Origin: Pseudomonas sp.
GTDB taxonomy: Bacteria > Pseudomonadota > Gammaproteobacteria > Pseudomonadales > Pseudomonadaceae
Direction: 5' to 3'
Length of the DNA: 64,000 bases
Assembly: GCF_002796985.1 (NCBI RefSeq)
Contig: NZ_PEKX01000004.1
Location: forward strand, 310,073-374,072
Shown here: piece after piece, positions 41,749 to 51,304 of the stretch
Numbering within the stretch: position 1 is the stretch's first letter
How the letters are laid out: each line of letters opens with the position of its first letter
The notes under the pieces: generated by a model
What the model saw: the letters and a program-made list of their open reading frames with translations, nothing else
The model's database searches: none
Told to the model about the DNA's origin: nothing
Position numbers and translations under genes: made by a program

Positions 41749-43002
41749 ATGGACCAGTCGACCGCCAACCGCCACACCAGCGCCCTCACCGTGCTGACCC
41801 TGCTGTTCTTCATGTGGGGCCTGATCACCTCGCTGAACGACATCCTCGTGCCGCACCTCAAGGCGGTCTTCACCCTGTCCTACGTAGAAGCCTCGCTGGT
41901 GCAGTTCTGCTTCTTCGGCGCCTACTTCATCATGTCCTTCCCCGCCGGGCGGCTGGTGGAGAAAGTCGGCTACAAGAGCGGCATCATCGTCGGCCTGGCC
42001 ACCGCCGGGATCGGCTGCCTGCTGTTCTATCCTGCGGCCGGCTCGCAGTCCTATCCGTTCTTCCTCGCCGCGTTGTTCATCCTCGCCTCCGGCATCACCC
42101 TGTTGCAGGTCGCGGCCAACCCCTACGTCAACGTGCTCGGCCCCGCATCGACGGCGGCGAGTCGGCTGAACCTGACCCAGGCCTTCAATTCCCTGGGCAC
42201 CACGGTCGGCCCGTTGGTGGGCTCGGTGACCATCCTTGCCATCGGGGCCGGCGCCGCCTCGCAGATCGGCAGCTCGGCCGCCAGCGAGGCCGACTCGGTG
42301 AAGACGCCCTACCTGGTGCTGGCCGGTCTGCTGTTCGCCATCGCCGTGCTGATCGCCCTGTTCCGCCTGCCGAAGATTCACCACGGCTCCCCCACCGACG
42401 GCGTGGCCGGGCGCCAATCGATCTTCGCCCATCGCCACCTGGTGTTCGGGGTGATCGCGATCTTCTGCTACGTCGGCGCCGAGGTGTCCATCGGCAGCTA
42501 CCTGGTCAGCCTGATGGGCCAACCGGAAATCGCCGGCCTGCCTGCCGATCAGGCCGGCAAGTACCTGTCGTTCTACTGGGGCGGCGCCATGGTCGGGCGC
42601 TTCATCGGCAGCGCGCTGATGCGTGCCATCGCACCGAACCGCCTGCTGGCCTTCAATGCCGTTGCCATCGCAGTGCTGATCGGCACCGCGCTGACCGTCG
42701 GTGGGCACATGGCGATGTGGGCGCTGATCCTGATCGGCCTGTTCAACTCGATCATGTTCCCAACCATCTTCTCCCTCGCCCTGGAGGGCCTGGGCAACCT
42801 CACCAGCAAGGGCTCCGGCCTGCTCTGCATGGCCATCGTCGGCGGCGCCGTGATGCCGCTGGTGCAGGCCTTCTTCGCCGACCGCATCGGCCTGCTGCCG
42901 TCCTTCGCCATCCCACTGGTGTGCTACCTGTACATCATCTGGTTCGGCGTACGCGGCTATCGCGCCGACCAGCCCGCCACGGCGCCCGCGCGCAACGCCT
43001 GA
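41749..43002 (+). CDS. FucP-type sugar:proton symporter (MFS)
   Basis: 417 residues from ATG 41749, preceded by AAGGAG 6 bases upstream. Twelve membrane segments are expected. FFMWGLITSLNDILVPHLK, CFFGAYFIMSFPAGRLVEKVGYK, ANPYVNVLGP and AFNSLGTTVGPLVGS are typical of the FucP/glucose-galactose subfamily. It probably imports a hexose with protons. No sugar-catabolic gene is adjacent, and the molybdenum hydroxylase downstream starts 177 bp later, so any link is weak. The frame extends upstream to 41671 without a second ribosome binding site. Confidence 0.9.
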   Translation: MDQSTANRHTSALTVLTLLFFMWGLITSLNDILVPHLKAVFTLSYVEASLVQFCFFGAYFIMSFPAGRLVEKVGYKSGIIVGLATAGIGCLLFYPAAGSQSYPFFLAALFILASGITLLQVAANPYVNVLGPASTAASRLNLTQAFNSLGTTVGPLVGSVTILAIGAGAASQIGSSAASEADSVKTPYLVLAGLLFAIAVLIALFRLPKIHHGSPTDGVAGRQSIFAHRHLVFGVIAIFCYVGAEVSIGSYLVSLMGQPEIAGLPADQAGKYLSFYWGGAMVGRFIGSALMRAIAPNRLLAFNAVAIAVLIGTALTVGGHMAMWALILIGLFNSIMFPTIFSLALEGLGNLTSKGSGLLCMAIVGGAVMPLVQAFFADRIGLLPSFAIPLVCYLYIIWFGVRGYRADQPATAPARNA

Positions 43003-43179
43003 AGCCAGCACCTGACGGGGCGCAGTGCCTGCGCCCCTATCGCCCGATTCCTACAGGCCTATCGGCCTGCTCGCCCTAGCTGGCGTCAAGCCGCTCCCGA
43101 AGACTCCCTTCCTTTTCCCTGCACCCGCTGTCCTCGGCGGTGATGTCGGGCCTGTCTCTCTCAGGAAGGAGCCCACCCC

Positions 43180-43671
43180 GTGGCTGATCCCCTCACACTG
43201 GTCGTCAACGGCCAGTCCTGGCCGCTCGCCGTGCCAGCCGACACGCCGCTGCTGTATGTCCTGCGCAACGACCTGCAGCTCAACGGCCCCAAGTTCGGCT
43301 GCGGCCTGGGCGAGTGCGGCGCCTGCACCGTGCACCTCGATGGCGTCGCCACGCGTTCGTGCATCACGCCGGTCTCCGCCGCCATGGGACGCAAAGTCAC
43401 CACCCTTGAGGGACTTGGCAGCCTCGAAGCCCTGCACCCGGTACAGCAGGCCTTCATCGACGAGCAGGCGGCCCAGTGCGGCTACTGCACCAACGGCATG
43501 GTCATGACCAGCGCGGCTCTGCTCTCCCGCAACCCGACGCCGAGCGACGACGAGATTCGCCAGGAACTGGCCTACAACCTCTGTCGCTGCGGCGCCCATA
43601 TGGAAATCCTCAACGCCGTACGACGCGCCGCCGGCCGCCGCGGCGATGACAGCCAGGGGAATCCGGCATGA
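43180..43671 (+). CDS. Molybdenum hydroxylase 2Fe-2S subunit (IorA/NicA-type)
   Basis: 163 residues from GTG 43180 with AGGAAGGAG upstream. Two iron-sulfur domains: plant-type ferredoxin with CGLGECGACTVHLDG (about 42-56), and the all-helical [2Fe-2S] domain with CGYCTNGM and CRCGAH. It passes electrons between the molybdenum cofactor in the large subunit and the cytochrome partner. ATGA overlap with the large-subunit gene shows a tightly coupled operon. Confidence 0.95.
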   Translation: MADPLTLVVNGQSWPLAVPADTPLLYVLRNDLQLNGPKFGCGLGECGACTVHLDGVATRSCITPVSAAMGRKVTTLEGLGSLEALHPVQQAFIDEQAAQCGYCTNGMVMTSAALLSRNPTPSDDEIRQELAYNLCRCGAHMEILNAVRRAAGRRGDDSQGNPA

Positions 43672-45905
43672 ACCTGCTCAGCCGCCGCCACTTCCTCAAG
43701 GCTGGCGGCGTGCTGCTGGTCAGTGTCCAGCTGCCACGCCCGCTGCTGGCTCAGGGCGCCGACAATGGCCTGCCGCTCGACCAGCTCGACAGCTTCATCG
43801 CCATCGCCGCCAACGGCACCATCACCGGCTCCTGCGGCCATGTCGACCTGGGCACCGGCCTCCGCACCGCCCTGAGCCAGATCGTCGCGGAAGAGCTGAA
43901 TGTCGATATCCGGCAGGTGACCCTGCTGCTGGGCGACACTCGCTATACACCCGACCAGGGGCCGACCATCGCCAGCTCGAGCATCCAGGTCAGCGCCATC
44001 CCGTTGCGCCGCGCCGCGGCCGAAGCGCGGGAGTTCCTCCTGCAGCGTGCCGCGCAAGCCCTGAAGACCGATATCCGCCAGCTCGACTGCGCGGACGGCG
44101 CCATCTTCGTCAAACGCAAACCGGCGCGCCGCATCGGCTATGGCGAGCTGCTGCAAGGGCAGCGCTTCGAACTGAAGATCGACGCCAGCGCGCCGCTCAA
44201 AGCACACAGCGACTACCGGGTGGTCGGGCATTCGGTGCCACGCCTGGACATCCCCGCAAAGGTCACCGGCGTACTGACCTACGTGCATGACATGCGCCTG
44301 CCGGACATGCTCCATGGCCGCGTGGTGCGCCCGCCCTACACCGGCGCCGACGTCAATGCACCACTGGGCAGAAGCCGGGTGGCAGTGGATGAACAGTCCG
44401 TGGCCCACCTGCCCGGCTTCGTTCGGCTGGTCGTCATCGGTGACTTCATCGGCGTGGTGGCCGAGCGCGAGGAGCAGGCGATCCGCATAGCTCGCGAGCT
44501 GAAGGTGCGCTGGAAGAACTGGAGCGACCTGCCGCCCCTGGGCCTCGACGACCTGGAAGCAACCCTGCGCGCCCACCCCAAGCAACCGCGCCTGCTGCAG
44601 GACGATGCGCAAATGGACGCGGTACTCAAGCAAGTCGCCCGCCCGCTGCAGCGCACCTACGTCTGGCCCTATCAGCAGCATGCCTCCATCGGCCCGTCCT
44701 GCGCGCTGGCGCACTTCGAGGACGACGTGATGAAGGTCTGGTCGGGCACCCAGAACCCCCACAGCCTGCGCGCCGACCTGGTGACACTGCTCGGCATGCC
44801 GCCCGAACAGGTCGAAGTCATACGGATGGAAGCGTCCGGCTGCTACGGGCGCAACTGTGCGGACGACGTGGCCGCCGACGCCGCCCTGCTCGCCATGGCG
44901 GTCGGTCAGCCGGTGCGTGTACAGCTGATGCGCGAGGAGGAACACGGCTGGGAGCCCAAGGGCTCGGCGCAACTGATCGAAGTCCGTGGTGGGCTGGACA
45001 AGGACGGCAACGTGGCGGCCTACGATTTCACCACCTGCTACCCCTCCAACAACGGCATCAACCTGGCGCTGCTGCTGACTTTGCGGGCGGACACCAAACC
45101 CCAGGTGACAAAGATGGGCGACCGCACTGCCGTCCCGCAGTACGCCTATCCGCACATGCGCGTGGTCTGCAATGACGCCGCCCCCATCGTCCGCGCGTCG
45201 TGGATGCGCGGCGTGTCGGCGCTGCCCAACGTGTTCGCCCACGAGTCCTACATCGACGAACTGGCGCAGATGGCCGGCGCCGACCCCATCGAATTCCGCC
45301 TGCGCTATCTGCACGACGACCGCGCGATTGCGCTGATCAACGCGCTGGCCACCTCCGCCCACTGGCAGCCACGCGTCTCCCCCAACCCACAGGCGCACCA
45401 GGGCAACCTGCTGGTCGGCCGTGGCTTTGCCTATGCGCGCTACTTCCACAGTGACTTTCCGGGGTTCGGCTCAGCCTGGGCCGCCTGGATCGTCGACGTT
45501 GAAGTCGAGCCACACACCGGGGCCGTCCGCGTGGCCGAAGTCCATGTGGCGCAGGACTGCGGGCAGATGGTCAACCCCGACGGCGTGCGCCATCAGGTCC
45601 ACGGCAACGTGATCCAGGCCACCAGCCGCGCGCTGATGGAGTACTCCACCTTCGACCGCAGCGGGGTCACCAGCCTGGAATGGGGCGGCTATCCGATCCT
45701 CGGTTTCACCCAGGTGCCGAAGATCACCGCGCTGCTGCTCGACCGCCCCGGCACCCCGCCGCTGGGGGCTGGAGAATCCACCTCGGTGCCCAGCGCCGCC
45801 GCCATCGCCAACGCCCTGTACGACGCCACCGGCGTGCGCTTCCTGCGCCCGCCGTTCACGCCCGAGCGGGTTCGGGCCGCGCTGCAAGAGAAGCAACCGT
45901 CATGA
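43668..45905 (+). CDS. Molybdenum hydroxylase large subunit, molybdopterin-binding (IorB/NicB-type)
   Basis: 745 residues, starting with a Tat signal (LSRRHFLKAGGVLLVSVQLPRPLL), so the enzyme is exported already folded. The Moco domain shows GSCGHVDLGTGLRTALSQIVAEEL, DQGPTIASSSIQ, ASWMRGVSALPNVFAHESYIDELA and the catalytic-glutamate loop GAGESTSVPSAAAI. The arrangement, a small 2Fe-2S subunit, this large subunit and a tri-haem cytochrome c, is that of isoquinoline/nicotinate/aldehyde oxidoreductases that deliver electrons to the respiratory chain. The substrate is an N-heterocycle or aldehyde, not determinable here. Confidence 0.93.
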   Translation: MNLLSRRHFLKAGGVLLVSVQLPRPLLAQGADNGLPLDQLDSFIAIAANGTITGSCGHVDLGTGLRTALSQIVAEELNVDIRQVTLLLGDTRYTPDQGPTIASSSIQVSAIPLRRAAAEAREFLLQRAAQALKTDIRQLDCADGAIFVKRKPARRIGYGELLQGQRFELKIDASAPLKAHSDYRVVGHSVPRLDIPAKVTGVLTYVHDMRLPDMLHGRVVRPPYTGADVNAPLGRSRVAVDEQSVAHLPGFVRLVVIGDFIGVVAEREEQAIRIARELKVRWKNWSDLPPLGLDDLEATLRAHPKQPRLLQDDAQMDAVLKQVARPLQRTYVWPYQQHASIGPSCALAHFEDDVMKVWSGTQNPHSLRADLVTLLGMPPEQVEVIRMEASGCYGRNCADDVAADAALLAMAVGQPVRVQLMREEEHGWEPKGSAQLIEVRGGLDKDGNVAAYDFTTCYPSNNGINLALLLTLRADTKPQVTKMGDRTAVPQYAYPHMRVVCNDAAPIVRASWMRGVSALPNVFAHESYIDELAQMAGADPIEFRLRYLHDDRAIALINALATSAHWQPRVSPNPQAHQGNLLVGRGFAYARYFHSDFPGFGSAWAAWIVDVEVEPHTGAVRVAEVHVAQDCGQMVNPDGVRHQVHGNVIQATSRALMEYSTFDRSGVTSLEWGGYPILGFTQVPKITALLLDRPGTPPLGAGESTSVPSAAAIANALYDATGVRFLRPPFTPERVRAALQEKQPS

Positions 45906-47182
45906 AAAACACTTCACTGGCCGTTATCGGCGGGCTTGCCGCGCTCGCCGTGCTGGGCCTGATCGCCACTTGGCAACCGAGCATTGCACCGATCGACCCG
46001 CCGGACCCTGCCAGCTTTGCCGCCGACGCCATCGCGCGCGGGCAGCGGCTGGCCGCCCTGGGCGACTGCGCGGCGTGCCACACCCGTGACGGCGGCGCCC
46101 CGCTAAGCGGCGGCCGCGCCATGGCCACCCCGTTCGGCACGCTCTACACCACCAACCTCACTCCGGACCGTGAGGACGGTATTGGCGTCTGGTCCTTCGA
46201 GGCTTTCAAGCGGGCGATGCGCGAAGGCATTTCGCGGGAAGGCGACTACCTCTACCCGGCCTTCCCTTACACCGCCTTCACCCGAGTCGGCGACGAAGAC
46301 CTGCGCGACCTCTATGCCTACCTGATGAGCCGCCCGGCCGTGGAGACCGACACCCCTGACAATCGCCTGCCCTTCCCCTACAACCACCGGCAGATCATGG
46401 CGGGCTGGAACCTGCTGTTCTTCGACAAGGGCCCCCTGCCGGCGCAGCCGCAACGGGACACGCAGTGGAATCGCGGCGCCTATCTGGTGGAGGGGCTCGG
46501 CCATTGCAGCGCCTGCCACTCGCCGCGCAACGCACTGGGCGCCGAACGCAGCGGCAAGGAGCGCTTTGCCGGCGCGACGGTGGACGGCTGGAAGGCACCT
46601 GCGCTCAATGCCGACAGCAAGCCACCCATCCCGTGGGACCAGGCAACGCTGTACGACTACTTCCGCCATGGTTTCTCGCGCTACCACGGCGGCGCCGCCG
46701 GCCCCATGGCGCCAGTGGCAGCGGGGCTTGCCCAGCAGTCGGATGCGGACCTGCAAGCCATCGCGCGCTACCTCGCCACCTTCCTGCCGGAACAGCCAGG
46801 CAACTTCTCCCCAGAGCAATTGGCCCAGCAGCTGGAACAGCGCACCTACGGCACCCTGCAACCGGCCAGCGGAACTGGCGGACGGCTGTTCAACGGTGCC
46901 TGCATGGCTTGCCACCATGACGGCGACAGCCCGAAGCTGAATGGCGTGCGGCCGTCCCTGGCGGTGAGCAGCGACCTGTACGCGGCAACACCGGACAACC
47001 TGCTGCTGGTCGTGCTGAACGGCATCGGCGATCCCGCCCGGCCGGAGCTGGGCTACATGCCGGCGTTCCGCAACAGCCTGAACAACGAGCAGATCATCGC
47101 ACTGGCGCGCTACCTGCGGGAGGACTTCGCCGGCCTGCCGGCCTGGCCGGACCTGGAGTTCAAGGTGGCCAAGCTGCGTTGA
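45902..47182 (+). CDS. Tri-haem c-type cytochrome subunit of the molybdenum hydroxylase
   Basis: 426 residues. An N-terminal membrane anchor or uncleaved signal (SLAVIGGLAALAVLGLIATW) is followed by three C-x2-C-H haem sites: CAACH at 56-60, CSACH at 202-206, CMACH at 334-338. The pattern resembles the cytochrome subunits of alcohol and aldehyde dehydrogenases. ATG 45902 overlaps the large-subunit stop (ATGA). It should relay electrons from the Moco/Fe-S enzyme to ubiquinone or a terminal oxidase in the periplasm. Confidence 0.94.
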   Translation: MKNTSLAVIGGLAALAVLGLIATWQPSIAPIDPPDPASFAADAIARGQRLAALGDCAACHTRDGGAPLSGGRAMATPFGTLYTTNLTPDREDGIGVWSFEAFKRAMREGISREGDYLYPAFPYTAFTRVGDEDLRDLYAYLMSRPAVETDTPDNRLPFPYNHRQIMAGWNLLFFDKGPLPAQPQRDTQWNRGAYLVEGLGHCSACHSPRNALGAERSGKERFAGATVDGWKAPALNADSKPPIPWDQATLYDYFRHGFSRYHGGAAGPMAPVAAGLAQQSDADLQAIARYLATFLPEQPGNFSPEQLAQQLEQRTYGTLQPASGTGGRLFNGACMACHHDGDSPKLNGVRPSLAVSSDLYAATPDNLLLVVLNGIGDPARPELGYMPAFRNSLNNEQIIALARYLREDFAGLPAWPDLEFKVAKLR

Positions 47183-47223
47183 GCCGGATCGGGGGAGCGG
47201 CGCGATGCCCTCCCCCGATCAGC

Positions 47224-47955
47224 TCAGGAGCCGAAACGCTCGTCCAGCAGGTCGAACATCGCCGCAAAGGCGCGGCGCGCTACCTTGGCGTCGTACTGCA
47301 TCTTGCCGGGGATCTGCGCATGCGGGTCGGTGAAGGAATGCGCGGCGCCGCCGTAGCTGGTCAGTGCCCAGTCGACCTGGGCGTCGATCATTTCCCTGGC
47401 GAACTCAGTCAACTGCTCACGCGGCACGAAGGGGTCGATGGCGCCGTCGAGGACCAGCACCGAGCCCTTGATGTTCTTCGCATCGGCCGGGTTCGGCGTA
47501 TCCAGGGTGCCATGGAAGGACACGGCAGCCGCCAGCGGCGCGCCATCGCGGGCCAGTTCCAGGGCGCAACAGCCGCCGAAGCAGAAGCCGAAGGTGGCCA
47601 GCCGGGTGGTGTCCAGCGGAACCTTGCCGGCCTGCTCCAGCAAGGTAGCGAGTGAAAGCTGCATGCGCTGGCGCAGCAGCACGCGGTCATTCTTGAGCGG
47701 CATCATCGCCGCAGCGGCCTGCTCCGTACCGTTGGGGCGGACATCCTTGCCATAGAGGTCCGCCACCAGCACCACGTAGCCGCGCTCGGCGACCTTGCGC
47801 GCGATATCCACGGCGCCCTGGCTGACGCCCATCCAGTTCGGCGCCATCAGCAGGCCGGGGCGCAGTGCGGTACTGGAAGCATCGAACAGCAGCTGGCCCT
47901 CGAAGGACACACCGTCCTGGCTGTAGGCGACCGGTTGCACGCTGATCTGGCTCAT
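47224..47955 (-). CDS. Dienelactone hydrolase family protein
   Basis: 243 residues. Alpha/beta-hydrolase fold with the nucleophile motif FGFCFGGCC (about 123-131, cysteine nucleophile as in dienelactone hydrolase), acid region VLDGAIDPFVPRE and histidine in GGAAHSFTDPHA. The first strand LLMAPNWMGVSQGAVDIARKVAERGYVVL is conserved. Substrate unknown; most chromosomal copies are not part of chlorocatechol pathways. Lies downstream of htpG's terminator region and is transcribed in the same direction, but separately. Confidence 0.9.
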   Translation of the reverse strand: MSQISVQPVAYSQDGVSFEGQLLFDASSTALRPGLLMAPNWMGVSQGAVDIARKVAERGYVVLVADLYGKDVRPNGTEQAAAAMMPLKNDRVLLRQRMQLSLATLLEQAGKVPLDTTRLATFGFCFGGCCALELARDGAPLAAAVSFHGTLDTPNPADAKNIKGSVLVLDGAIDPFVPREQLTEFAREMIDAQVDWALTSYGGAAHSFTDPHAQIPGKMQYDAKVARRAFAAMFDLLDERFGS

Positions 47956-48005
47956 TGGCTAATCCCCTTTTCGCTTGTCGGTTGGGTGGAGCGGATAAAG
48001 AAAGC

Positions 48006-48036
48006 ACAAAGCCCGCCGAAGCGGGCTTTGTTTTTC
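48006..48036. terminator. Stem-loop after htpG
   Basis: CAAAGCCCGC/GCGGGCTTTG (48007-48030), with TTTTT beyond it on the + strand; on the minus strand it follows the htpG stop by about 17 bp. Confidence 0.65.
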
Positions 48037-48046
48037 AGGCGGCGAC

Positions 48047-49951
48047 TCAGGCGGAAAGTTCCACCAGCAGCTTGTTCAGGCGGCGCACGTAGGCGGCCGG
48101 GTCCTTCAGGCTGTCCCCCGCGGCCAGGGCAGCCTGGTCGAAGAGGATGTGGGTCAGCTCGCCGAAGCGGTCTTCGTCGGCTTCCGCGTCGAGTTTCTCG
48201 ATCAACGGGTGGGCCGGGTTGAACTCGAAGATCGGCTTGGCTTCCGGCACCTTCTGCCCGCTGGCCTCGAGGATCTGGCGCATCTGCAGGCCCAGATCCT
48301 GTTCGCCGATGGCGAGGATCGCCGGCGAGTCGGTCAGGCGGTGGGACACGCGAACCTCGGCGACTTCCTCGCCCAGCGCGGCCTTCAGGCGCTCGGCCAG
48401 GCCTGCTTTGGCCTTGGCGATCTCTTCCTGGGCCTGCTTGTCCTCATCCGAGTCCAGGCTGCCCAGGTCCAGGTCGCCACGGGCGACATCGACCAGTTGC
48501 TTGCCGTCGAACTCCGGCAGGTAGCTCATCAGCCACTCGTCGATGCGGTCGGTCAGCAGCAGCACTTCGATGCCTTTCTTGCGGAAGACTTCCAGGTGCG
48601 GGCTGTTCTTCACCTGGGCGAAGCTTTCGCCGGTGAGGTAGTAGATCTTGTCCTGGCCTTCCTTCAGACGACCGATGTAGTCGGCCAGGGAAACGCTCTG
48701 CTCGCCGCTCTCGTCGCTGGTGGAAGAGAAGCGCAACAGGCCGGCGATCTTGTCCTTGTTGGCGAAGTCCTCGGCCGGGCCTTCCTTCAACACCTGGCCG
48801 AAGTTTTTCCAGAAGCCCTTGTAGGCTTCGGCGTCGTTGCTTGCCAACTTCTCCAGCATGTCCAGCGAGCGCTTGGTCAGCGCCGACTTCATCGAATCGA
48901 CGATGGGGCCGGACTGCAGGATCTCGCGGGAGACGTTCAGCGACAGGTCGTTGGAGTCCACCACGCCCTTGATGAAGCGCAGGTACAGCGGCAGGAACTG
49001 GTCGGCCTGGTCCATGATGAACACGCGCTGCACGTACAGCTTCAGGCCGCGCGGGGCCTCGCGGTGGTACAGGTCGAACGGCGCGCGCGCCGGAACGTAC
49101 AGCAGCGAGGTGTACTCAAGCTTGCCCTCGACCTTGTTGTGGCTCCAGGTCAGCGGGTTCTCGAAGTCATGGGCGATGTGCTTGTAGAACTCCTGGTATT
49201 CCTCGTCCTTCACCTCGGTGCGCGGACGGGTCCACAGGGCGCTGGCGCGGTTGACCACTTCCCACTCGGTTTCAGCCGGCTTGTCAGCCTCTTCACCGTG
49301 GTGTTCCTTGGGCAGCTCGATGGGCAGCGCGATGTGGTCGGAGTACTTCTTGACGATGTTGCGCAGGCGCCAGCCGTCGGCGAACTCGTCTTCGCCGTCC
49401 TTCAGGTGCAGGACGATGCGGGTGCCGCGCTCGGCTTTCTCGACGGTGGCGACTTCGAAGTCACCTTCACCCTTGGAGGACCAGTGCACGCCCTCGCTGG
49501 CCGGTGCGCCGGCACGACGGCTGAAGACGTCGACCTTGTCGGCGACGATGAAGGCGCTGTAGAAGCCCACACCGAACTGGCCGATCAGGTGCGAATCCTT
49601 CTTCTGGTCACCGGAGAGGTTCTTCAGGAAGTCGGAGGTGCCGGACTTGGCGATGGTGCCCAGGTGCGCAATGACTTCCTCGCGGCTCATGCCGATGCCG
49701 TTGTCTTCGAGGGTGACGGTCTTGGCGTCCTTGTCGAAGCTCACACGGATTTTCAGCTCGGCGCCGCCTTCGAGCAGCTCAGGCTTGGCCAGAGCCTCGA
49801 AACGCAGCTTGTCGGCGGCGTCCGATGCGTTGGAAATCAGTTCGCGAAGGAAGATTTCCTTGTTCGAATACAGGGAGTGAATCATCAGGTGAAGCAGCTG
49901 CTTCACTTCGGTCTGGAAGCCCAGCGTTTCTTTTTGAGTCTCCGCGCTCAT
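48047..49951 (-). CDS. htpG: Chaperone HtpG (Hsp90)
   Basis: 634 residues, the P. aeruginosa length, from ATG 49951 (MSAETQKETLGFQTEVKQLLHLMIHSLYSNKEIFLRELISNASDA). The GHKL ATP site is complete: ELISNASDA, LEDNGIGMSREE, GQFGVGFYSAFIVAD and RGTRIVLHLK. The middle domain carries RVFIMDQADQFLPLYLRFIKGVVDSNDLSLNVSRE, and the C-terminal dimerisation domain is intact. Cytosolic ATP-dependent folding and stress chaperone. A heat-shock promoter was not confidently recognised in the short upstream region. Confidence 0.98.
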   Translation of the reverse strand: MSAETQKETLGFQTEVKQLLHLMIHSLYSNKEIFLRELISNASDAADKLRFEALAKPELLEGGAELKIRVSFDKDAKTVTLEDNGIGMSREEVIAHLGTIAKSGTSDFLKNLSGDQKKDSHLIGQFGVGFYSAFIVADKVDVFSRRAGAPASEGVHWSSKGEGDFEVATVEKAERGTRIVLHLKDGEDEFADGWRLRNIVKKYSDHIALPIELPKEHHGEEADKPAETEWEVVNRASALWTRPRTEVKDEEYQEFYKHIAHDFENPLTWSHNKVEGKLEYTSLLYVPARAPFDLYHREAPRGLKLYVQRVFIMDQADQFLPLYLRFIKGVVDSNDLSLNVSREILQSGPIVDSMKSALTKRSLDMLEKLASNDAEAYKGFWKNFGQVLKEGPAEDFANKDKIAGLLRFSSTSDESGEQSVSLADYIGRLKEGQDKIYYLTGESFAQVKNSPHLEVFRKKGIEVLLLTDRIDEWLMSYLPEFDGKQLVDVARGDLDLGSLDSDEDKQAQEEIAKAKAGLAERLKAALGEEVAEVRVSHRLTDSPAILAIGEQDLGLQMRQILEASGQKVPEAKPIFEFNPAHPLIEKLDAEADEDRFGELTHILFDQAALAAGDSLKDPAAYVRRLNKLLVELSA

Positions 49952-50059
49952 CGTTTCTCGCTCCGAGGATGGCAAATGCCGCGTCGTGCGGCCGATGTCA
50001 GCGAGATGGGGGCTTCCCGAGCCAATTCAAGGGGTTGGAGAAAAATCGCCGGTGGGCGG

Positions 50060-51304
50060 TCAGCGTGCCGACAGTTCGATGTCCGTCACTTCGCTGGGAC
50101 GCAGGGTGTAGCTGGCCTCGCCCGGCCCCTCGATGACCTGGCGGATGACGATGCGCCCATCGGCGTTCAAGCCAACGAAAACACCCTCGGCGATCCGGCC
50201 ACGCTCGGTGGTCGCCCGCATGCTGCGGTTGATATAGCGCTGGGGCGCGGCCAGCAGGCGTTCCAGGGAAAGATGCCCGCTTTCCGGCGTCGGCTGCACT
50301 GGGGGGCTCACTTTCACCGGGACGGCTGCCGAGACCGGAAGCACGGCTGTGCTGACCGCCTTCAGCCGGGGGTAGCGGTCGTCACGAACGCCCCACCCTC
50401 GCGTCGGGTTCTTCTCCAGTGTCACCTGCAGGTCCTGCGGCTCGCCGCCGACGATGAGACTCAACGGAACTTCCTGGGTGGCACGCTGGGTATCCAGGGT
50501 AGGCAGGCGGGTGATGGTGACATCACGGCTAGCGAAGCGCCGCTGCAGATAGTCCTGCAGCACATAACGCAGGGTATCGCGGGAATCGAAGCGGGTATCG
50601 ACCTCGCCGTTGCGGTAGCGCAGGCGGTCGGTGAACACCTCGAGAGTGCCGGACAGCGTGGTCCGCATCTCCGTCGGCAGCACCAGGTGGAAAGCGCCTT
50701 CCATGCGGTTGGGGGCCTTCGGCGTCAGGTCCAGGTGCAGGCTGTAGCCGCGTTGCAGGCGCACCGCTTCGGGCAAGTCCTGGCCAGGCGCGAGCCAGCT
50801 GACTTCGATTTCCGGCAGGCTGCCCTTGTCGTCGGGCAGCACATCCAGCCTGATCGGGCCGCTGACCGGAGCGGCCAGGCGCACCTGCAGCTCTCGGTGG
50901 GCATAGAAGTCCTGCCCTTCGCGCAGACTGAGCACGCCGTCGATGAATTCGGCCTGCTCGGGCACGAAGCGCTTGCCGTTGAGCTCCCCACGCAGATCGA
51001 TGGCCAGTTCGGGCTTGGCAACCGGCTCGGGTTTCAGCCATTCCAGGCGCAGGATGGCCTCCAGTCGCGCACTGTCCTGGCTGGCCAGCATCGTCAGGCC
51101 GACCACCAGCGGAATGCAGCCCAGACTGCCGAGCGCCACGGCGCTACGGGCGTGGCGCCAGTGAACCAGGACAAACAGCAGCGCCAGCGGCGGTAGCAGG
51201 CTGGCCAGGCCCCAGAACAGGCTGCGTTCGAAGGCGCGGGCGATCAGCCAGACGTACCCGGCGATGATCAGCAGCAGGCCGAGCAGGATCAGCAGCGTAT
51301 CCAT
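50060..51304 (-). CDS. Conserved membrane-anchored hypothetical protein
   Basis: 414 residues. Three N-terminal hydrophobic segments (LLILLGLLLIIAGYVWLIARAF, LFWGLASLLPPLALLFVLVHW, SAVALGSLGCIPLVVGLTML) are followed by a large soluble region with no recognised fold, including FVPEQAEFIDGVLSLREG and RIVIRQVIEGPGEASYTLRPSEVTD. It starts immediately after the stop of the first thioesterase gene (no gap), and so belongs to the thioesterase operon. The same gene next to htpG is familiar in pseudomonads, as I recall, but its function is unknown. Confidence 0.8.
   Translation of the reverse strand: MDTLLILLGLLLIIAGYVWLIARAFERSLFWGLASLLPPLALLFVLVHWRHARSAVALGSLGCIPLVVGLTMLASQDSARLEAILRLEWLKPEPVAKPELAIDLRGELNGKRFVPEQAEFIDGVLSLREGQDFYAHRELQVRLAAPVSGPIRLDVLPDDKGSLPEIEVSWLAPGQDLPEAVRLQRGYSLHLDLTPKAPNRMEGAFHLVLPTEMRTTLSGTLEVFTDRLRYRNGEVDTRFDSRDTLRYVLQDYLQRRFASRDVTITRLPTLDTQRATQEVPLSLIVGGEPQDLQVTLEKNPTRGWGVRDDRYPRLKAVSTAVLPVSAAVPVKVSPPVQPTPESGHLSLERLLAAPQRYINRSMRATTERGRIAEGVFVGLNADGRIVIRQVIEGPGEASYTLRPSEVTDIELSAR

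Noticed and set aside
43572..45449. 625-residue minus-strand frame
   Set aside because: Shadow of the molybdenum hydroxylase large-subunit gene.
48149..51196. 1015-residue + strand reading frame
   Set aside because: Antisense of htpG and the adjoining hypothetical gene; low-complexity LQ/VH-rich sequence typical of antisense frames.
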